64,000 nt of DNA from Schoenoplectus triqueter (Eukaryota; Streptophyta; Magnoliopsida; Poales; Cyperaceae), in assembly GCA_964058805.1 (NCBI GenBank), contig CAXKVV010000282.1, positions 124,001-188,000 on the forward strand, read 5' to 3'. The translations under genes were made by a program, and so were the position numbers. Under the pieces are notes generated by a model. The model worked only from the letters and a program-made list of their open reading frames with translations, had not been told where the DNA came from and ran no database searches. Positions within the stretch are counted from its first letter, which is position 1; each line of letters begins with the position of its first letter. Shown here piece by piece: positions 23,001-35,500 of the stretch.

Positions 23001-25729
23001 AGTATGTGCAATTTAGTTATTGTTTGATAGTCCATCAAAGACTATCGAAATATTATACAATTTGCAATGAGTGTAATTAAATGATCTTTGATGGACCATC
23101 AAGCGATAACTAAATTGTATGAAATTTGAAAGATTATCAGTTTATAAGTTGAAGAATATATTGATAAACTTTTTTTTTTCTTTTTTTTTTTCTATTTTGT
23201 TTGAATTCTTTTAGAGTGCCATTGTCAAGATTGTCACAGTAACCCATTGTCAAGGATCCCTTCCCTTTATTAAATATAGTGATTAACTTTGTTTTCTTTC
23301 TACTACATAGCACAAACTTAGATGACTATAAAATTACCGCCTGTTAGGAATTAGTGTAATTATGAAGGATTTAATTCATTTAACTCTGTTGCAACTCCAT
23401 AGACTGTTGTGCTGGTTCCAATAACTATATGCACTAGACACTGCATATTTTAGTGGTTCAGGGGATTTGAATTCTGGGCAATCAGGGTTCATACCACAAC
23501 CTCAGTGTTAAGATATTCTGCAGGTTACTTTAGAGCAACGCCACCCTATACTGTTATACCTTAGTATTTATTCTACTGGTATATAACCAATAAAAGAGAT
23601 AATTTTGTTTTGCATTTTTCTTTTTCGCTTCCTTCTGGCTTTATACAGAGTAACAGGCACTGTTCTGGTCTATTTCAAAATTTCTGTAACTGTCATCTAA
23701 TTGATATATTTTTCACTTACATAGAGAACTTCAGTTGCTGTTCTGAAAAATCTGCATGACCTCCGAAAGAATCCTCCATCACTTCATGTGTCAGTTTGTG
23801 CTGAGGTACAGAATTCTCTTGTTGAGAATTCAAATCCAAATCCAAATCTAAATCTTGATTTAAGCTCTTCCATTGACGGTATCGACTGGAACATAACAAT
23901 GGACGAGACTCAAATTGACTGGGACGTTGGTGCAGTTGAAGAACAATCAGAAGAATCTGGAAACATGCTCACTGCGCATGTAATTAGCGACTCAAATGTA
24001 GAAGGCGATCAGTCATCGGACAAAATTGAAGGGATAAATTGGAATGTTGGTATTGAGAATCTGACGGTGGAAATGGAGTCTCAAGCTCAGGATGCAACTA
24101 TTGAAGAGCATGTGTATGAGCTGGTTGAAACTGGCACAAGTGGACTTGAAGAGAGAAGTCAGTTGTTAGAGACTGATTACAGGAACAATGTTCTCGATGA
24201 TTTATTTGAGGTACTTCTCTTTGACTTCGATTGGAATTTTCACTTACTCCTGAAATAGTGAATTTGCACTGTGATTTTGTAAACTTCTTTTATTCAATAA
24301 ATTTGTTCAAATTTTGCAAGCTTAACCAGCCACTTAAATTGACTTTAACCAACTAGCATCAGTAACTCATTTGGATTAATCAACATAAGTAATGGATCAC
24401 TGTACTTGAGAATCATAGTCAAATTATTCATATTGTATGTTATAAACATCAATGCACTCAAAACATGTTATAGGTGTCGTTATGACAATGGGTCTGACAA
24501 ACTTAAGCTTTTTATTGTTTTCAACCTTTTGGCATCATTAGTGTTTATATTTATTTTGGTTAAATCCAGAACATGAGCTTTAATGGAGGCTAGTTGTCTT
24601 AAATTGAAGTTGGCATATAAACATCATTTGAGATAAATCGTAGGTTCAGTTTGCCTCAGTTATATATAAAAACGAAAAAGAGTATCTGAAACTGGCAGCT
24701 TGTTGACTATTACATTAAATTGAAATCTTTGTTTTTTTACAGCTTGCATTGTCTTTTCTTTTCATCAGATTAAGGCATTCTTATACCAGAGATTGATGGA
24801 ACTAAGGAGCGAAGATACAATGTCTTTGCAAAACCAAGTCCAGGCTGTAGCCCCTTTTGTGCTACAACAATACACTTCTGACACATTAGAGGCTATTTTA
24901 GCTGATGTGTCCTCTGCTATTTCTCTTCTGACAAACAGGAAAACTCGTGACCTGATTATGATTCTGAATTCCAACAGGTAAGGAATTTACATTTTTCTTA
25001 AGTTAATTTACTTTCTATTAGTCTGTCGAGAAACACTCAGCTGTGCAATTGAGCCCCAAATATGCAAGTCTCAATCGATGCTTGATTAAGAATGAGTCAT
25101 AGGTTTTCCTGATATAGTCTGAATGTAACCTCAAGTATGCAACAAAATATGTTTTAATGCAATTTGACCTAAATCCTAAGCAAAGAGGCCTTTTTGTATT
25201 ATTGTTTGCTTACTGTAGAAATTATTATTGTCCGGAAGATTTTTAGATAGATTGGTAAAGACACTGGAGGAAAAGAAGCAGCATGAGGTAAAACTAAGAG
25301 AGAGTCTAAATGATTTATCTGTAAGACGCATGGAATTACAAAATTCTCTCTCTTCTTCCTGGCCTAAACAGGTTTTATTTTTATCCATTCAATTCTCTTG
25401 TTCTTTTTTCCCTATTCGGATATGTTATTTTCTCTCTCTTTATTGGAATACAATTTCTTTTCTTTTGCTTGACAATTTAGCATTTCTTTTGGAAGATGTA
25501 TGTAGTAATATTAACTGCTTGGAGTATTTCTCTGTTGGGATAGAAACATATATTTACATTTTTGTTGTTGTGTTGCTTATCAATTATTTGCTTATATCAG
25601 GAGGCAGCAATTGCTAAGACAAGGGAGCTGAAGAATCTATGTGAGACGGCGCTGTCGTCTATGTTTGATGGAAGACCGGTTCATATAATTGGAGAAATTA
25701 GTTCAGTAATAAATTCTAGCATCCTTTAG
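20060..25729 (+). CDS. CDK5RAP3/C53-like protein, ten exons, 543 aa
   Basis: Proposed exons: 20060-20120, 20237-20371, 21032-21129, 21218-21312, 21392-21527, 22368-22517, 23725-24210, 24769-24977, 25239-25371, 25601-25729. All introns are GT-AG, and the frame is open throughout. The N-terminus has LPIDIAF and [17 protein letters not shown], diagnostic of CDK5RAP3-like proteins. Residues about 133-170 form a likely coiled coil ([14 protein letters not shown]). An acidic, probably disordered region follows, with IDWN (278-281), IDWD (289-292) and INWN (329-332). In plants and animals C53 joins the UFL1/DDRGK1 ligase complex and acts in UFMylation and ER-phagy, and such IDWG-like motifs bind ATG8 and UFM1. 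The C-terminus has [17 protein letters not shown] and [12 protein letters not shown]. Length is normal for the family. Confidence 0.95.
21905..22006 (+). mobile_element. Possible SINE fragment in C53 intron 5
   Basis: The stretch contains GGTTCAAGCCCC, like a polymerase III B box, and ends in an A11 run. A tRNA-derived SINE would have this arrangement. I could not find a good A box or a target duplication, so this is tentative. Confidence 0.3.
23009..23117. repeat. Short hairpin in C53 intron 6
   Basis: Arms of about 33 bases at 23009-23041 and 23085-23117 are inverted copies with few mismatches. They include CAATTTAGTTAT and TCCATCAAAGA, with a loop of 43 bases. It could be a small MITE or a transcribed hairpin. 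Nothing shows that it is a microRNA precursor. Confidence 0.6.
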
Positions 25730-26100
25730 TGCGATATCAATACATGTTGGCAGCACATTTTTTTCTGACAAGTCTACTGTTTTGGTCTTTAATCTGATAA
25801 TAATTTAATATTTTCCCTTTTAGATCCCCATTTTTGTAGTCTAGTGTTAAATCTTATTATTATTTTTTCTTCTGTTGTTCAATGGTTCAGTTGAGTATAA
25901 TCGTGTTAAGAGATTTTATTGTTTATTATAGACGTATTTTCGAAATTATAATTCATTGTATTTAAACTTTTATGAAATTGATATCTCATTAAAAATTATT
26001 AAAATTCTACGCAATTTGCAGCCATTCGTATTTAATTGTATGCTCAAATAATACTTAAATTGCATTGAATTTAAACACAATTAATTTTCTACAAATTATA
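25730..26100. other. Downstream flank of the C53 gene
   Basis: AT-rich sequence with T-rich runs follows the C53 stop codon and probably includes its 3' UTR. No other feature was recognised. Confidence 0.5.
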
Positions 26101-27035
26101 ATTGCTGCTAAGAAATTGGATTCCCTCTTTTTTTTTCTTCTCCTACGAGTATTTTTCTCCTTCGCTCATTGAATGCTGCTAGCGGGTTGCTGTCTTCGGG
26201 ATCTAGGGCGGTCACGGTAGAAGGTAGAAGGCAGCAGACAAAGTATAAGGCATAGCCGCATAGGTCAGAGTAGAAAGCAGTGGTAAGGGGAAGTAGAGAG
26301 TGGTTAGGGTAGAGGATAGTGGTTGCCGAGGACATGATTGAAGTTGTTGTCGAGGAAAATACATTCAGAGGGGCATGCATGGCTCAACTAGTAGCCCAAT
26401 CAGAGGCAAATTACAACAATCATCAGAACAACAGAGGCACAAGGCTCAACCTCGATATAGGCCCACTCGGCCGAAAGGAATACCAAGTTTGAACTCAAGG
26501 TAACACAAAGAGGTTAGGCTGTTGGTCGTTTTTGGGTCGGAAGGGTTGGGTTGAGGGCTCCTCGTTTGTCTCGGCTCAGGGCAGCCAGAGTGTTGCTGGC
26601 TCGGTTTGGGTAGTGAGAGAAGAGGTTTGATCAAGGTCGTAGGTTTCCAGAGAAATGAGCACAAATTAGCGGCTATCAGAATTTACCAGCAAACTAAGCA
26701 TCCCAATACAAGAGAGTACTGATCAAGGTTAGAGTTTATCAGAGAAATGGAGAATAAAATCGAACCACCAAATGAATCAGACTAATATGAAAGACACGAG
26801 GGACACCCGAATCTAAGAGCGTGGCCAGCGAAGGATTGGGCGAGCTCTCATGAGAGCCGACTAGTGAGTGGCTGAGATTGGATGGGCGATTTGGTGGTTG
26901 TGCTCACATCGGACGGTGGAGCAGTTAGAAGAGTGAAGTGGTGGACGTGCTCACATCCAGGTTGGTTGTGTGACCTGGTGGTTGTGCTCATGTCCGGGCG
27001 CCTCTCCTCCTAGGGTTTTATGATAGTGAAGGCTT
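26101..27035. other. GC-richer block of unknown origin with internal short repeats
   Basis: This block is clearly richer in G and C than either side. The phrase GTGGTTGTGCTCACATC recurs in variant form near 26894, 26941 and 26979. A second pair, TGATCAAGGTCGTAGG and TGATCAAGGTTAGAG, lies near 26627 and 26718, each followed by CAGAGAAATG. The open frames (26108-26380, 26446-26664) show no domain I know. It may be an old retroelement LTR, a captured gene fragment or a gene relic. Confidence 0.4.
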
Positions 27036-30000
27036 TTTTTTTTTCATCCTTCCAATTGCATCTTCACTTCTTGTCAAGTCGAAGAAAATCTTAAAAATAA
27101 AAAAATTATAAATATAATTTTGAAATTGTAGATTATTTTCAATTTCATATAATCTAATTATTATATGGTAGTTCATGGAAAACATTATCAATGCAGTAGA
27201 ATACTAATACACAAAATAGATGTCAACCCAACGTGAGAGCCAATAAAAAATAAATGTCAACCCAGCGAATCACAATTAGCTCTCGCGATTGCTTAATACA
27301 ATTGCACGACGTCTATCGCCAACTTAATTTTTTTTTATATTTCCATACATAATTTTGTGAAAAATCATACGATACTCCTATTAATGTATATTAATTATTT
27401 TTATAATTAACTCTTAAATATGAATATTTCACGACAGTATTTTTATACATAACTTAATTCAGATGCATAAAAAAATAGTCTCAACAGGTTGTTTGAGTTT
27501 TTAATCATTTTTGACCTCATTACTGCTCATAAATTTGTATATATTCATATATTAGTCTTAATATTATTTATTATATCTTTTATAATTAAATATTCAATCT
27601 ACGACACTAATATTGCAAAAATTTTCATTCCGAAACATTAAAAATTGTTGGTTAAACAAGTTATTTGAATTTTTCATCATTTTAGCTCCATAAGTACTCA
27701 AAATTCATATAAATACTCCTAATTATGTTTATTATTACATTATTTAGTTAACTACTTGATATGAACATTTTATGACACAAATTTAGCTCAAAATTTCATC
27801 CGTATGCATTAAAAATTATAGTTTAAACAAGTTATTTGCATTTCTAATCTTTTTGGTCTCGTTTCTACACATAATTTTGGGCATAGTCGTAAGGACAAAT
27901 CTAATAATGTCTCTTAACTATTTTATGATTAATTTTTCAATGTGAATATTCTTCGATAATATTTTTGTCTAGACTTAACTCAAAAGAATTAATAACTATT
28001 GTCCTAAAAAGGTTGTTTGAGTTTTTAATCATTCTTTGTCTCATAACTGCTCATAAATTGATATAAATTCATATAAATACAGCTAATATTGTCTATTATA
28101 GATTTTTATAATTAAATATTTAATATGAAGATTCTACAACACTAATTTTGTACAAAAGGAAAATAAATTTTTTTTCATAACAATTATAGAACTTAATTGG
28201 GATGCGTTAAAAACAGAAGTTCAAATAATTTATTTGAGTTTTTTTTTATTTTTAACATCATAACTGCGCATAAATTAATGCAAATTGATATAAATAGTTC
28301 TAATTATGTCTATTATAAGATTTTTTAATTATCACTTCAAAATGAACATTCTACGATACTAATTTTGCTTAAAATTTTATCCGGACGCATTAAAAACTGA
28401 TGTTTAAATAAGTTATTTGCATTTTTAATCATTTTGTTCTCGTTTCTACACATAATTTTGTGAAAAGTCATACATATACTCTTATTAATGTCTATAAATT
28501 GTTTTTATAATTAACTCTTGAATACAAATATTTCACGATAGTATTTTCGCACATAACTAAACTCAATTGCATTAAAAATATCATCTCAACAAATTGTTTG
28601 AGTTTTTAATCATTTTTTGTCTCCTAACTTCTCATCAATTAATAAAAAAAATTATATTTTTTAATCATTTTGGCCTCGTTTCTTCACATAATTTCGTGCA
28701 AAATCGTATGTATTCCTCTAATAATGTCTATTAACAGTTTTTTATGATAAGCACTTCAATTGAATATTCTATGACTCCATTCTCGGACTAAACTGAACTC
28801 AAGCATTAATAAATTTTTGTTTAAACAGATTATTTGAGTTTTTAATCATTTTTTACCTCATAACAGCACATAAATTGGTGTAAATTCATATGAATACCCC
28901 TAATATTGTCTACTATATGTTTTTATAATTAAATATTCAGTATGAAGATTTCACGGCACTAATTTTACACAAAACTTAATTCAGATGAGTTAAAAATGAC
29001 AGTTTCAATAAGTTATTTGAGTTTTTCATCATTATTGGTCTCATAACTACATAAAATTTCGTATAATTTTATATAAGTACTCATAATTAAGTCTCTTTTA
29101 AGATTTTTTTTAATTTAGCATTTCAATACGAATATTTTACGACACTAATTTTGCACCAAACTTAATTATGATGAATTAATAACTGTTGTTTAAATTTATT
29201 GTTGGACTTGTTATTCATTTTTGACCTCATAACATCACATAGTTTCATACACATAATATCTATTATATTTTTATAATTAAATATTCAATAATTTTTTTTA
29301 CGATACTAATTTTATAAAAAACTTAATATTGATGCATTAAAAACTACTATTTTAAATATGTTATTTGAGTTTTTATTTATTTTGGCCTCATAACTGCACA
29401 TAATTTGGTTCAAATTCATATGAATACCTCTAATATTATCTGTTATATATTTTTATAATTAAATACTTAATATGAAGATTCTAATACACTAATTTTGCTC
29501 AAAATTTCATCCGGATACATTAAAAATAACTGTTTAAATAAGTTACTTGCTTTTTAATCATTTTGGTCTCATTTCTATACATAATTTTGTTCAAAGACGT
29601 ACATCTCCTAGTAATATCTATTAGTTATTTTATGATTAACTTTATAATTTGAATATTTAACGATAATATTTTTGGATTAAACTTAACTCAAAAGAATTAA
29701 TAACTGTTATTTAAACAGGTTGTTCGAGTTTTTTTTATCATTTTTACCTCATAACTGAATATTAATTGGTGCAAATTTATATGAATATCCCCAAATATTG
29801 TCTATTATATGTTTTATAATTAAATATTCAATATGAAAATCCTACGACACTAATTTTACGTAAAACTTAATCTGTATGCATTAAAAACCGCTATTTAAAT
29901 AAGTTCATTGCTTTTTAATCATTTTGGCCTCATTTCTGCATATAATTCCATGCAAAGTCATAGGTATACTCATAATAAAGTCTATTAACTATTTTTATGA

Positions 30001-32254
30001 TTAACTCTTCAATGTGAATATTTTATGATAATATTTTCTGTATAAACTTTACTCAAAAGAATTAATATCTATTGTTTGAACATTTTGATTGAGTTTTTAA
30101 TTACTTTTAGCCTCATAACTGCATTTAAAATGATACAAATTCATATGAATACCCCTAATATTATATATTATATTTTTTATAATGAATTGTTCAATATGAA
30201 GATCATACGATACTAATTTCGCAGAAAAGAAAAGAGCCCTTCTAAAAAATAATTGCAAAACTTAATTTGGGTGCATTTAACATAGCTGTTTAAATAACTT
30301 GTTTGAGTTTTTCATAATTTTTTGGCTTCATAACTAGACATAAATTCATGCAAATTAATATAAATATTTATAATTATGCCAATTATAAGATTTTTTTCAA
30401 TTAACACTTCAATATGAACGTTCTACGACACTAATTTTACTCAAAATTTCATCTGGACACATTAAAAACTACTGTTTAAATAAGTTGTTTGCGTTTTTAA
30501 TTATTTCGGCCTCTTTTCTACACATTTTTGTGCAAATTCGTATGGAGACTCATATTAATGTCTATTGACTATTTTATGATTAACTCTAGAATATGAATAT
30601 CGTACGACCATATTTTCTGTCTAAACTTATTTCAAAGCCTTAAGAATCGTTGTTGAAACAAGTTATTTTAGTTTTTAATTATTTTTTACCTCATAACTGC
30701 ACATAATTGGAGCAAATTCTTATGAATATAACTAATATTATCTATTATCTATTTTTATTATTAAATATTCAATATCAACATTATACGACACTAATTTTGC
30801 ACAAAACTTAGTTCATATGCTTTAAAATGGTTGTTTAAACAAGTTATTTGCATGTTTCATTATTTTCAGCCTCATAACTATACATAAATTCATGTAAATT
30901 AATATACATATTCGTAATCATGTCTATTATAAGATTTTCAATTAACACTTTTATATGAACATTCTACTACACTAATTTTGCTCAAAATTTCAACCGGACA
31001 CATCAAAAACTGCTGTTAAATAAATTATTTATGTTTTTAATCATTTCGGCCACATTTCTACACATAATTTGGTGCAAAGTCATACTGACGCTCCTACTAA
31101 TTTCTATTAGCTATCTAATGATTAACTCTTTAATATGAATACTATACGACACTATTTTCTGAATAAACATAACTAAAAAACCTCAATAACTGTTGTTTAA
31201 ATAAGTTATTTAAATTTTTAATTATTTTTTCCACATAACTGCACATAACTAATAATTGCTGCAAATTCATATGAAAACAACTAATAATTTCAATTGTATG
31301 TTTTTGGAATAAAATATTTAATTTGAATTCTACGATACTAATTTCTAATTATGTCTATTAAAAGATTTTTCAATTAACACTTCAATATGAACATTCTACG
31401 ACACTAATTTTACTCAAAATTTCATCCGGACACATTAAAAACTATTGTTTAAACAAGTTATTTATGTTTTTACTTATTTTGGCCTATTTTCTACATAATT
31501 TTGTGCAAACTCATACGGAGACTCCTAATAATGTCTATTCACTGTTTTATGATTAACTCCATAATATGAATATCGTACGATCATATTTTTTTGTCTAAAC
31601 ATAATTCAAAGCCTTAATAACTATTGTTTAAATAAGTTATTTTAGTTTTTAATTATTTTTTACCTCATAAATGTACATAATTGGTGCAAATTCATATGAG
31701 TACAACTAATATTATCTATTATATATTTTTATAATTAAATGTTCAATATGAACATTATATGACACTAATTTTGCACAAAACTTAATTCAGATGCATTAAA
31801 ATGGTTGCTAAAATAAGTTATTTGTATGCACAAAACTATACATAAATTTATAAAAGTTAATATAAAAATTCTTAATTATGTCTATTATAAGATGTCTAAT
31901 TAAAACTTTAATATGAACATTGTACTACACTATTTTTGCTCAAAATTTCAACCAGACACATCAAAAACTGCTGTTAAATAAGTTATTTGTGTTTTTAATC
32001 ATTTCAGCCTCATTTCTACACATAATATGGTGCAAAGTCATTAGAGACACTCCCAATAATTTTTTATTAACTGTCTTATGATTAACTCTTGAATATGAAT
32101 ACTGTACGACACTGTTGTTTAAACTTAACTCGGTGCAAAGTCTTCTGAATAAACTTAACTAAAAAAACCTTAATAATTATTGTTTAAACAAATTATTTAA
32201 ATTTTTAATTATTTTTATCTCATAACTGCACATAAATTGGTGCAACTTCATATG

Positions 32255-32588
32255 TAGAGGTGGCAATCGGGCGGGTCGGGTCGGGTTCGGGTTCGGGTCG
32301 AGCGGGTCGGGTCAGTTTGACTTTCTGGAAGAAATCAGGTCGGGCCGGGTCGGGTCAGGGTCGGGTCAATTTACATGTTGTGTTTTTTCAGATCGTTGAT
32401 AGATTTCGATTGGATTGAAGGCCATTTGATCTCGGGTCGGGTCGGGTCAGGTCGGGTTCGGGTCGGGTCGGGTCTGTTTGACTTTCTTAAAAAATCGGGT
32501 CGGGTCGGGTTCGGGTCCGGGCGGGTCGGGTTCGGGTCCGGGCGGGTCGGGCGGGTTTGTCGGGTCGGGTCGGGTTCTGCCACCTCTA
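32255..32588. mobile_element. hAT MITE with GGGTC-repeat interior, inserted in the satellite
   Basis: The ends are perfect 11-bp inverted repeats, TAGAGGTGGCA. The element is flanked by the perfect 8-bp duplication TTCATATG, which is part of the satellite subunit. The inside consists mainly of two blocks of GGGTCGGGTTCGGGTC-type repeats around a short unique centre. TAGRGGTGGCAA ends with GGGTCGGG interiors are common among plant hAT MITEs. The open frames on both strands are only translations of the repeat. Confidence 0.93.
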
Positions 32589-35500
32589 TTCATATGAATA
32601 CAACTAATCTTTTCAATTGTATGTTTTTGGAAAAAAATATTCAATATGAATTCTACGACGCTAATTTTGCATAAAACTTAATTCATACGCCTTAAAAACT
32701 GTTTAAACAAATTATTTGAGCTTTTTTTATCATTTTTGGCCTCATAACTATACATTAACTCATTCAATTTAATGTAAAAAACTCAAAATTAAGTTTCTTT
32801 TAAAATTTTCTGATTAACACTTCAACAGGAACATTTTACGACACTAATTTCACAAAATACTTAATTTTGATGCATTAAAAAGCTTTTTAAAAAGGATGTT
32901 TAAGTTTTTCATCATTTTGGGCCTCATAACTAAACATAACTTCATACAAATTCATACAAAAACTCTTAATAATATCTATTATATGTTTTTATAATTAAAT
33001 ATTTAATATGAAGATTCTATGACATTATTTTGTTCAAACTTTATTCTGATGCATTAAAAACTACTGTTTAAACAAGTTATTTATGTTTCATATTATTTTA
33101 GTACTCATAATTCATGAAAATTCCTATAAATAATTCTAATTATGTCTATTATTAGTTTGTCTAGTTAACTCTTTAATATGAACATTTTACGATACTGATT
33201 TTGCTCAAAAGATCAGCCAAATGTATTAAGAATTGTTGTTTGTTTAGTTGTTTGCATTTTTTTAATCATTTTGGTCTCATTTTCTGCACATAATTTTGTG
33301 CAAAGTCGTACATATTCTCCTAATAATGTATATTAACCATTTTTTATGATTAGCTCTTGAATTGAATATTCTATGACTGCATTCTTGGACTAAACTTAAC
33401 TCAAAAGCATTAATAACTGTTTGTTTAAACATGTTGTTTGAGTTTTTAATCATTTTTTACTTCATAATGGCACATAAATTGGTGTAAAATTTATATGAAT
33501 ACCCATAAAATTGTCTACTATATGTTTTTATAATTAAATGTTAAGTATGAAGATTCCACAGTACTAATTTTACACAAAACTTAATTCAGATGTGTTAAAA
33601 CGGCTCTGTGCAAATTTATATGAATACAAATAATATTATTTATTACATGTTTTTATAATTAAACACCAATATGAACATTCTACGATACTAATTTTGCACA
33701 AAATTTTATTCCAATGCATTAAAAATGGTTGTTTAAACAAGTTGATTGAGTTATTCATCATTTTTGGCCTCATAACTACACATAATTTCATGCAAATTAA
33801 TATAATTATTTTAATTATGTCTATTATATGATTTTCTAATTAACACATAAATATGAATATTATATGACACTAATTTGCTCAAAACTTCATCTAGACAAAT
33901 TAAAATCTTTTGTTTAAATAAGATGTTAGTATTTTTAATCTTTTTGACCATATTTCAACACATAATTTTGTGCAAAAATTGTACGGATACTCCTACTAAT
34001 ATCTATTAACTATTTTTATGATTAACTCTTGAATAAGAATATTCTATGACAGTATTTTCTAACTAAACTTAACTCAAAAGCCTTAATAATTATTGTTTAA
34101 ACAAGTTTTTTTGACCTTTTAATCATTTTCAATCTCATAAATAGACATAAATTGGTGCAAATTAATACGAATACAACTAGATGTTTTTGGAACTAGATGT
34201 TCAGTATGAATATTTTACGACACTAATTTTGCATAAAACTTAATTCGAATTCTTAAAAAATTGTTGCATAAATAAGTTGGTTGAGTTTTTTTAAACTTTT
34301 TTGGCCTCAAAACTACACAAAAATTCATATAATTTAATATAAACACTCATAAATTTATAGATTTTCCAATTAACGCTTCAATTCAAATATTTTGCAACAC
34401 TAATTTTATAAAAAAATAATTATAATGCATTATAAAGCTATTTATAAAAAAAAGTTTGAGGTTTTCATCATTTTTGGCCTCATAACTTAACATAACTTCA
34501 TACAAATTCATATGAAAAGTCCCAATAATATCTAGTAAACGTTTTAATAGTTAAATGTTAAATATGAAGATTCTATGATACTAATTTTGCTCAAAATTCA
34601 TGCAAATTCTTATAAATAATCCTAATTATTTCTATTGATAGTTTGTCCAATTAACTTTTTAATATAAACATTCTACAACACTGATTTTGCTCCAAGTTCA
34701 TCAAAAACTACTGTTTAAACAAGTCGATTTTGGTTTTAATCTTTTTAGTCTCATTTCTATGCATCATTTCGTGCAATGTCATTTGTATTCTCCTAGTAAT
34801 GTCTTTTTAACTATTTTTATTATTAACTCTTCAATTGAATATTCTACGTGCATTTTCGGACTAAACTTAACTCAAAAGCACTAGCCATTGTTGTTTAAAC
34901 ATGTTGTATGGGTTTTTAATCATTTTTTGTCCATAACTGCACATAAATTGGTGCAAATTCATATGAATACCCTTAAATTTGTCTATTGTATTTATGTTTA
35001 TATAATTAAATATTAAATATGAAGATTACACGATACTAATTTTACATTAAAATTAATTTGAATGCATTAAAGATGGTTGTTTAAATAAGTTATTTGAGTT
35101 TTTCATCATTGTTGGTTTCGTAACTACACAAAAATTCATGCAATTTGATATAAATACTCATAATTGTCTCTTTTAAGATTTTCAATTTAACACTTCAATA
35201 CGAAATTTTTATTGTACTAATTTTGGACCAAACTCTTTTCAGCCTCATAACCTAATTATGCACAAAACTTAATTTGAATGTAAAACTGCTGCTTAAATAA
35301 GTTGTTTGAGTTTTTTTATCATTTTAGGCTCCATAAGTACTCAAAATTCTTGCAAATTCATATAAATACTCCTAATTATATCCATTATTAGTTTGTCTAA
35401 CTAACTCTTTTATATGAATATTCTACCACACTAATTTCATTCAAAAATTAATCCGGATGCATTAAAAAACTGCTGTCTCAAGAAGTTATTTGCGTTTTTA

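Noticed and set aside
25228..25617. 129-codon open frame
   Set aside because: It contains C53 exon 9 but continues through intron 9; the splice donor at 25371 ends the coding part.
32270..32575. Telomere-like repeat
   Set aside because: The unit is GGGTC/GGGTTC, not the plant TTTAGGG unit, and the tract is bounded by hAT ends with a target duplication.
32371..32674. Three open frames with Asp-Pro-Thr-Arg-Pro or Gly-Ser-Gly-Arg-Val repeats
   Set aside because: They only translate the GGGTC repeats of the MITE.
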